From: Tetrahymena thermophila SB210
Lineage: Eukaryota > Ciliophora > Oligohymenophorea > Hymenostomatida > Tetrahymenidae
Reading direction: 5' to 3'
Assembly: GCF_000189635.1 (NCBI RefSeq)
Contig: NW_002476301.1
Span: 456,944 to 520,943, forward strand
Length of the DNA: 64,000 nt
Shown in pieces: positions 57,098-64,000 of this stretch (within the stretch, counting starts at the first letter, position 1; each line of letters opens with the position of its first letter). The notes under the pieces are model-generated. The model was given only the letters and a program-made list of their open reading frames with translations, searched no databases and was not told the origin of the DNA. Position numbers and translations under genes: made by a program.

Positions 57098-57892
57098 ATG
57101 TTGAAAATAATAAAATATATTTATCTAAACATTATAAAAAAACAAACAACACATATTAATGACATCAAATTTTATAAATATTCATTATATAATTTCTTAA
57201 AAATTTTATTAGTCTTGAGTGTTGCCATTTGGATATCTAAAAATTTTATTTTAATAAAAATTAAAATAAATGAAAAAGGATAACAAATAGTAAATCTTAC
57301 TTTAAATGAATTTGCTTCTCCTAAAATTGTTGTTATTAATTTTAATACATAGAATGATCGATTATCTAAATTTATTAATTTTTGAAAGCACATTCTGAAC
57401 TTTATATTTATTCATCCTGTCTACAACTTTAATTAAATTTCATATTTTATTTTTGTTATTAAACATCTACTAAAGATTATTCATATTTAGAGTTAATTTC
57501 TGGTTAATGTATGTATGTACTCAACACATTTTTTTTAGAGTCTATTTAAATCTTACTCTTAAACTTCTTCAAGTTTTATAGTTTATAACTATTCTAAGCA
57601 ATTTTAGTATTCATCAAAAATTTATTCAAATTCACCATCTTCAACATCATCTTTATTACATAATATAATATCTAGAAACAATATTAAAAATTCTTTAATG
57701 TTTTTTAAAACAGGTAGAGTTAATTTAAATTAAAATAATAAATCAAAAAATCTTGGAATGAGTAATTCTCTTGTATATATATGTGAAAACAATATATTTT
57801 ATTATTTATTATTTGTCTCGATAGTTGATTTGATAATTTTGGCCTACTACACTATTGATGTTACTTTTACGAAAAATTGTTAATATTCATGA
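57098..57892 (+). pseudogene. Two same-frame ORFs split by one TGA (unknown)
   Basis: ATG at 57098 opens a 95-codon frame ending at TGA (57383-57385). The same frame then continues for 168 codons to TGA at 57890. The first part has a membrane helix (FLKILLVLSVAIWISKNFI) and the second a Ser/Asn-rich stretch (SNSPSSTSSLLHNIISRNN) and another helix (FYYLLFVSIVDLIILAYYT). Amino-acid content of both parts looks coding rather than random. Options are a pseudogene with one nonsense mutation, an intron covering the TGA, readthrough, or a selenocysteine codon, since Tetrahymena also uses TGA for Sec. No selenoprotein motif is apparent. No family recognised. Confidence 0.35.
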
Positions 57893-59593
57893 TTGTTTAT
57901 AATATTTCCAATTTATAGTTCTGTAAATTTAAAATAATTGCAATGTTAAATATAAAAATGGTCCATCCGGAACAATACTTCACTTAGATCACATTAAAAT
58001 TAATCAAAAGTTTGCTAAATTTTAGAATTATTATCTTTGTTCATTTTTTCAATGTTGCTGATTTTTAGTTTTTATATTTTGATTTTTTTAATACTTTATA
58101 AGTAAAAATAAATTATTCACTTCTATTTTACAGAGTAGAGAGATATATAGTCTGATTTTGATATCAGAGAGATATTATAATTTTTTTTATTAATATATTA
58201 TATATTTTTATTAATTTTGAATTTTTTATTAATTTTGAGATTTTAATTTTTTGGATTGAATTCACACCCTAAATGATTTCTGAATGGGTCTTTATTTTTA
58301 TTTATAATAGAATTACCTATATATAGGATGGTTTTTTTTATTTTTAATTTTTTAAAATTTGAAATTGGCTGAATTCGGACTTTATTTATCTAATATATTT
58401 TATTTTATAATAAAAGTAAAAAAAAGAAATGATTTTAAAAAATGAAATAATTATTATTAGAAGTAATTAAGCTATTATTTAAATAAAAGGGAAGTCTATA
58501 TTTAAACTTACTAAAACCTAAAATTAATTTTTTAACTATTTTTTATAAGGTATCTTTTAATATAGAAGACTTATTTGAAAATTGAGTTATTAATTAGAGA
58601 AAGTTAAATAATTTTATGTTTAAAACAATAATTTTTTAAAATTGAGATTAGATTCATTTATAATTAAAGAAAATAAATTATCATTCAATTAAATAAAAAT
58701 CCATCAATTAAATTTTAAAATTATTCTTAAAATTAATTAGAAAAGATACTTAAATTTGTAATAAATTTGATAAATGATTAATTTAATCAAAATAAATTAA
58801 GTTTCTAATTTATTTAAAACTCTTTAATTTAATTATTTTTTTTTTGAAATTAATTATCTACTTTTATAATTATAACGATAATTAATTTATTAATAAAAAA
58901 TTAAAAATTAAGAAAATAAATTTGATTTCAAATTTTAAAAAGTCTTCATTAAAATTATTTAATTAAAAATTTATAGAAATTATTTATTTATTTATTATTT
59001 GTTATTACTTAAATTTAATAATTTAATTTGGTAAATCATTATAAAAAATAAATTATATCAAATTATTAAATTTATTATAAAAATTAATTATTCAAAAATT
59101 TAAATATTGTTAAAAATAATAAAAAATTCTATAACTACCTAAAATTTGAAATTAAATTTAGTAAATTATTAATAATTGAAAACAAATTACTAAAATAAAA
59201 GCTTATTTAATTAAATGTTTTAAATTAATAATATTTATTTTTAACGTTAAATAAATTATTTTGAAAAAATCAATGACAAACTTAACTTTTTCTTTAAAAA
59301 ATGTAAATTAAAATAAACAATTTTTTAAAAATTAAATCGAATAGACATTGTTTAAGAAAATTAAGAATGCTGATAAATAAAAAACACGATTAAATAAGTT
59401 TTAATTTAAAAATTAAAACAGTATATTTATTTAATTTGAAATTATTAACAAAGAGTCAGTTATAACACGAGTTTAAAATATTATTTACAATTTTAAATAT
59501 TCTATTTGCTTTTATATAGGAGATAAAGAAATAGATGAAGCTATTTATTTATTTTTCTTATTTAAATATTAATTTTACTATTTTTTAAGACTT
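57893..59593. other. Extremely AT-rich, nearly GC-free tract
   Basis: From about 58480 to 59480 G and C are very scarce even for this genome, and no frame has coding composition. Around 57960-58400 the sequence is a little more varied but still unrecognised. Confidence 0.6.
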
Positions 59594-62500
59594 TCAAACT
59601 TAATAAGCAATTTAAGAAACTTAATTTTGCTGATACTAAAAATTTTAATCATTTATGAGTTTTTATTTTGAATCTCTTTCATTTATTAAATTTTATGAAT
59701 TTATATTTGGGTCTACATTTTCAGAATCTTATTTTAAACTTTCATTTTAATTGTCATAATATTCGACTTCCATTTCTTTATCTTTTAAATTATCTTTATT
59801 TTCAATAATATTTATGTTTGGATATTTCTAAAACGTAGTTATTTAATTTTGTTCTTCTAATTTTTATTACTCTGTTTATTAATATTTTTAATCAGTATAA
59901 CTTAAATCTTAAATTTGTTGCTAATCGTATTTGTTCTGATCTTCTATATTCTCAGTTTTTTTTTAGTGAATAATTGATTTCTCTTCATTAACTTATATAT
60001 TTTCTTCATTTTCTAAACTTGATTATGAGGAATCACTTTACTGAGAAATCTGTAATGAGAGTACATTTAGAGTATTACTAATATTTTATATGTTTTGATT
60101 ATCTTTTTGATAGTTTTATGAAAAACTGTTTTGCTTTCTAAGATTAAATTAACTAAGTAGTAATTTAAATTGAGCATACGAGCTTTTGCTAATTGTTTAT
60201 TCAACTATTGATAATGGGTTTGTTGCGATATCTTTTTAAGTTTTATTATATTATGATCTTGTTCTTTTAGAACTTATATTATAGTTTGTTTTTATAGTGT
60301 CTAATACCTTAAAATAAAAATATTTATAAGAAAATAAAAAATTGTTTTAAAAAATTACTGGAATTATTTGAAAGTATTATTTTATAAGAGACTTTTTAAT
60401 ATAAAATTTATCAGATTTTTCAGCTTTATCAGTGCAAACATTGTAGTTTTTATATTATTGATAAAATATATTATCTTAAAGGTCGTTTACTGTTTAGCTA
60501 TTAGTTAAAATTAAAAATAATTCACATTTTTATTAAGAAAAATTAATTTATTACTTTAGATTATTTTATAAAAAATTAGAGACTACAATCAAATCTATGT
60601 TTTTATTATTGTCTGCTTGTTTTTGCTAATTTTTTGGATAATTAGAGTTAATATTTTTGCAAAGAGTTTGCAATTCTAAGTTTATATCATCTTTTAATTA
60701 GCTGATTTTGTAACAAAATTTTTCTATTCCTATCTTTTTTTCTTTGTTGTAAAATAATTCTTATTCTGAATCTTTTGTATTCAAACTTTCTTTGAATATT
60801 TTTCTATTTAATTTCTCATTCTCTAACTTACTCTAATTTATAAATCAACATTAAAATATGTATGTAATACAAAATTAATACTTACATTTAGTAAATCTAA
60901 GGCTTAAACGTTTTCTAAGTTCATTAAATGATTTTATAATTCTCTTATTTCAAAACTATCCTCCAACTGCTACTCTGAGTAGTCAGAACAAGGAATATGT
61001 GAAGAGTTTAGAAATATCTGATAGGTATTTTCTGTGTTAAATTTAAACGTATCATCTAAATATTATAAAATATAATTTAAGATTCAAAATTATTCACTTC
61101 ATAAATTAGTTATTTACTTATTTCTTAAATAGGAATATCAGTTAAAAATATTTAATTTAGGTTATTTAACTTTATGTTTCTCAATTAGTTGTAATCAATC
61201 GATTTAGAAATAGTAGCAAATTCAGAACGTTAAGATATAATTTTAATGTTATCTTAAACAAAAGAAAGACATGTCTGCAAATCTCCATTAAACATATGAA
61301 CTAACTTACTAATTGTATTTATGTGTTATTTTTCAGAATAAACATCAGAGGGAAAATTTATCATAAAAGTATTGAATTCCTCGCTTTAGAGTAAGATATC
61401 CTCCTTTGATTCTTTTTACTCTTTTTACATTTCAGAATCTTAAAGATTTTCATTATCTTCTTTGACTAAATTTGCAATATATAAGGGATTCATAAAATGG
61501 TATTTTCTATAATTTCTTTCAACTTCAAATATAATGTATAAAAAGATAGTAATTTATTCATATGATATAGGCTAAAACTAAACAATATCTTTGTCCTGAA
61601 GACTAATTCCCTTTAAATTTTATTCATTATCTTTTTTTTTATTAAAAATATAAAATTTATTTTTTTTTTGTTGCAAAAAGGAGGAAATGCAGTATTTAAT
61701 AATAAATATAAAAAAATAATCTTTACCTTAATTAATTGATAATATAAAGGGAACTTTAGAGTTTTCTGATAACTTTAAAACTTCATTTTAAAATAAAGTA
61801 TCAAGCTGAATATCAAAATTTCTAAAGTATATCACTTTTTTACTTGAATCTTTAGCATCAATATTAATTTAATCTTGTTAATCACTTTCTTAAGTATTTT
61901 AAGAGTGTATTTTTTTAATAGGAACAAAAAAAGAATTCAACGTTCCTTTTTTATTTTAATTTTATTGCTTTTCATTATTTGTAGAAGAGCCATTTTATAA
62001 AACGCAGCTTTAAGTAATTTCAGTGATTTTTTTAAGATCTGTACCTCCTCTTTTCATGCTGTTATTAATTTCTATAATCTATATTTTAATTCAAATTTAA
62101 TTATTGTCAATTTTTTAAATTTATTTCACTTACTTGCATTTTAAGTGACTTAATTGCTGCCTTTAAAGCAGTTGTTTTACCACATCCTTCTCTACCATTT
62201 AATATTAAAATATTTCCTTTATTTTTCCAATTTTTGCAGGCATTACTATTCAACAGTTTTGTATATTCTTCATTCATATTACTATTATTTGAGGTATTAT
62301 CAAAGTATTCAGAAAAGTCATCATCAGAATCAACATAACCAAATAGTGACTCCCCCTTTTATTTATCTTTAATACCTTTATAATACTTCCTAATCCATAA
62401 CTAAATTAATTATCCATTAGATTCTTCTATTAACTATTTTATAAAATATTAAAATTAAAAAAAAATATTAATATAAAATCTATAAATTTAAAAAAATTTA

Positions 62501-63244
62501 TCAATCCACTATTATATGTACTAGTAATACATTTTATATTTTAAATTAGCCAAATCAATATATGAACTAAAATAACTGTCTTACTTGAGATACTCTTTGA
62601 GGACTATATAAGTTACTCCACATAGAAAAGGGTGAAGATGTAATAAAACGAAATAATATATATTTGATCATCTTCTCAATTTTATCAACGTTAATTTCTA
62701 ATTTTTGCTATTTTTCATTTTTTTATTCCTTCATATAATTTGTGATATTGCTGACGAGAGAAGATATAAATGGCTAAAATTTTTCTATTTTTTAAACTAT
62801 CAATTCATAATTGATATCAGATATAACTTTTTGAAATAGCTACTAGTTTTATTTTTTAGGGATATTAATACTTGGAGAAGGAATGGTAGACTATATTGAA
62901 GATATATCTTAAGATAAACTTTATGACTATATTTACGGTGTTTGTAGATTATTACTGTCTTTGCGTAAGTAGTTCAGTGTAGTTTGAGAGCTACCTTAAG
63001 TTTTTTAGTTGTTTAATTTTTATTTGGAATTAATTTTAGCAGATTATTTCTTTTATGGAGCTATTGATTGCTACTCTTATATTATCCTTTATTATTATAT
63101 TCTACTAGATTTTCTTAATTGCAATGGAGAGCTTTCATTTTTGCTCTCATCAGCTGAATCTTCCAATTATTACTTCTTATTTTTATTGTTCAGAGTATTA
63201 AAAAGCGTTTATTACGTTGTATTCTTTTATGATGCTTTACTCAT
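59594..63244 (-). CDS. ELG1/ATAD5-like clamp unloader (RFC-like AAA+ subunit)
   Basis: By family, forms an alternative RFC complex that removes PCNA from DNA. Multi-exonic: 62585-63244, 62134-62433, 61727-62078, ~61118-61630, further exons, and a last exon ~59594-60311. The N-terminal ~200 residues are Gln/Ser-rich, with QQTLFNTL and QTTLNYLRK resembling degenerate PCNA-binding (PIP) motifs. The AAA+ region has the entry motif LWIRKYYKG, an acidic YVDSDDDFSEYF insert like that of ATAD5, and Walker A NGREGCGKTT. Then come MKRGGTDLKKITE and a weak Walker B (VIYFRNFDIQLD), with KVPFILSIN after it. The C-terminal half is charged and Gln-rich. ATG at 63244 is preferred; another in-frame ATG at 63391 would add a hydrophobic stretch. 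The Rad17/Rad24 family is the main alternative. Confidence 0.7.
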
Positions 63245-63780
63245 ATTTCCTAACCTATTATCTATTTTCTTTTATTCCTTAATGAATATCACAAATAATG
63301 TGAATTTGGCGCTAAAAATATCTTTATGTAATAAAATAATAATTAAGTATTGGTGTTAGGATAATTAAAAGACCTCTTTTACGCCAAACATTTAAAATTT
63401 AATATATAAATATGTTCAATCTAAAATTGAATATAATTTATCATATTACTATAAAATATTATTTATATATCTATTTTAATTAGAATTCTTTCTATTTTTT
63501 ATATCTGCTCTTCAAATCAAAAAAATAACAGAAATAATTTAGCATAAATTGGTACGATTAATAAAGAAAAATTATTATATATATCATTTATTATTTTAGT
63601 CAATCTATTTTTAAGCATTTCTAATTTTAATAAATTATTCAGTAAATTTAATTTAAATTAAGATTTAGATTTTTCAAATAATTTAGTAGACTATTGATAA
63701 TTTTTTTTTAAATAAAGAAGTAAAAAATTAAATTATAAAATTCTTTTTAAGTTAAATTATTTGAATAAGTTTTTAAATAT
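63245..63780. other. Subtelomeric spacer
   Basis: About 0.5 kb between the clamp-unloader start and the telomere. It holds that gene's promoter and a possible in-frame upstream ATG at 63391. No copy of the 15-base chromosome breakage sequence is present, as expected, because it is lost when the macronuclear chromosome is made. Confidence 0.7.
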
Positions 63781-64000
63781 GGGGTTGGGGTTGGGGTTGG
63801 GGTTGGGGTTGGGGTTGGGGTTGGGGTTGGGGTTGGGGTTGGGGTTGGGGTTGGGGTTGGGGTTGGGGTTGGGGTTGGGGTTGGGGTTGGGGTTGGGGGG
63901 TTGGGGTTGGGGTTGGGGTTGGGGTTGGGGTTGGGGTTGGGGTTGGGGTTGGGGTTGGGGTTGGGGTTGGGGTTGGGGTTGGGGTTGGGGTTGGGGTTGG
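63781..64000 (+). repeat. Macronuclear telomere, (GGGGTT)n
   Basis: Roughly 36 tandem GGGGTT units run to the end of the window, G-rich strand toward the 3' end, as at the right end of a Tetrahymena macronuclear chromosome. One unit near 63895-63902 is a variant with six Gs (TTGGGGGG). This fixes the window as a chromosome terminus. Confidence 0.99.

Noticed and set aside
63009-63359. Plus-strand 116-codon hydrophobic ORF beside the telomere
   Set aside because: It is the antisense of the clamp-unloader N-terminal exon, whose minus-strand frame has far better protein composition.
63245-63780. Search for the chromosome breakage sequence next to the telomere
   Set aside because: No copy of the 15-base motif on either strand, which is expected after macronuclear chromosome processing.

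Overview
This is the right-hand end of a ciliate macronuclear chromosome, almost certainly Tetrahymena (T. thermophila or a close relative). Three things show it. The window ends in about 220 bases of GGGGTT telomere repeat. Every recognisable protein only reads through if TAA and TAG mean glutamine and TGA is the sole stop. Intergenic DNA and introns are extremely AT-rich, with short GT..AG introns (mostly 45-150 bases). Under the standard code the genes look riddled with stops, so frames were read here with the ciliate code and exons joined by eye. Exon borders are therefore predictions.

Layout, left to right. Minus-strand coding sequence runs off the left edge (1 to ~775). A Q-rich unknown protein (2249-3424, +) and a six-exon, GPI-anchored, cysteine-rich surface-antigen-like gene (4970-6955, +) follow. 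Next come prolyl-tRNA synthetase with an N-terminal YbaK-type editing domain (8415-11398, +) and thymidine kinase (13141-14323, +). Three minus-strand genes follow: a TPR protein (14866-~15778), a sterol-desaturase-family di-iron enzyme (16737-17863) and a very large Aurora-like kinase (18994-24209). A mostly non-coding stretch then holds a small LLPH-like nuclear protein (28360-28887, +).

The middle has class I fructose-bisphosphate aldolase (32762-34373, +), an alpha/beta hydrolase (34795-35457, +), a proteasome alpha subunit best matching alpha7 (36012-~37509, -), a calpain-like protein that has lost its catalytic cysteine (38853-42730, +), and a voltage-sensor-linked nucleotide cyclase (43873-48021, +). 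Ribosomal protein eL28 (50050-51560, +) and a DNAI1-type outer-arm dynein intermediate chain (52342-55488, -) follow. The last 8.5 kb holds AT-rich tandem repeats, two same-frame ORFs split by one TGA, an almost GC-free tract, and an ELG1/ATAD5-like clamp-unloader gene (59594-63244, -) whose start lies about 0.5 kb from the telomere.

The genes do not form an operon or a defence island; this is ordinary ciliate gene order mixing housekeeping, ciliary, signalling and surface genes. The most interesting items are the voltage-sensor cyclase, the pseudo-calpain, the TGA-split reading frame, the kinase with about 1,400 residues of low-complexity N-terminus, and several unrecognised small reading frames.
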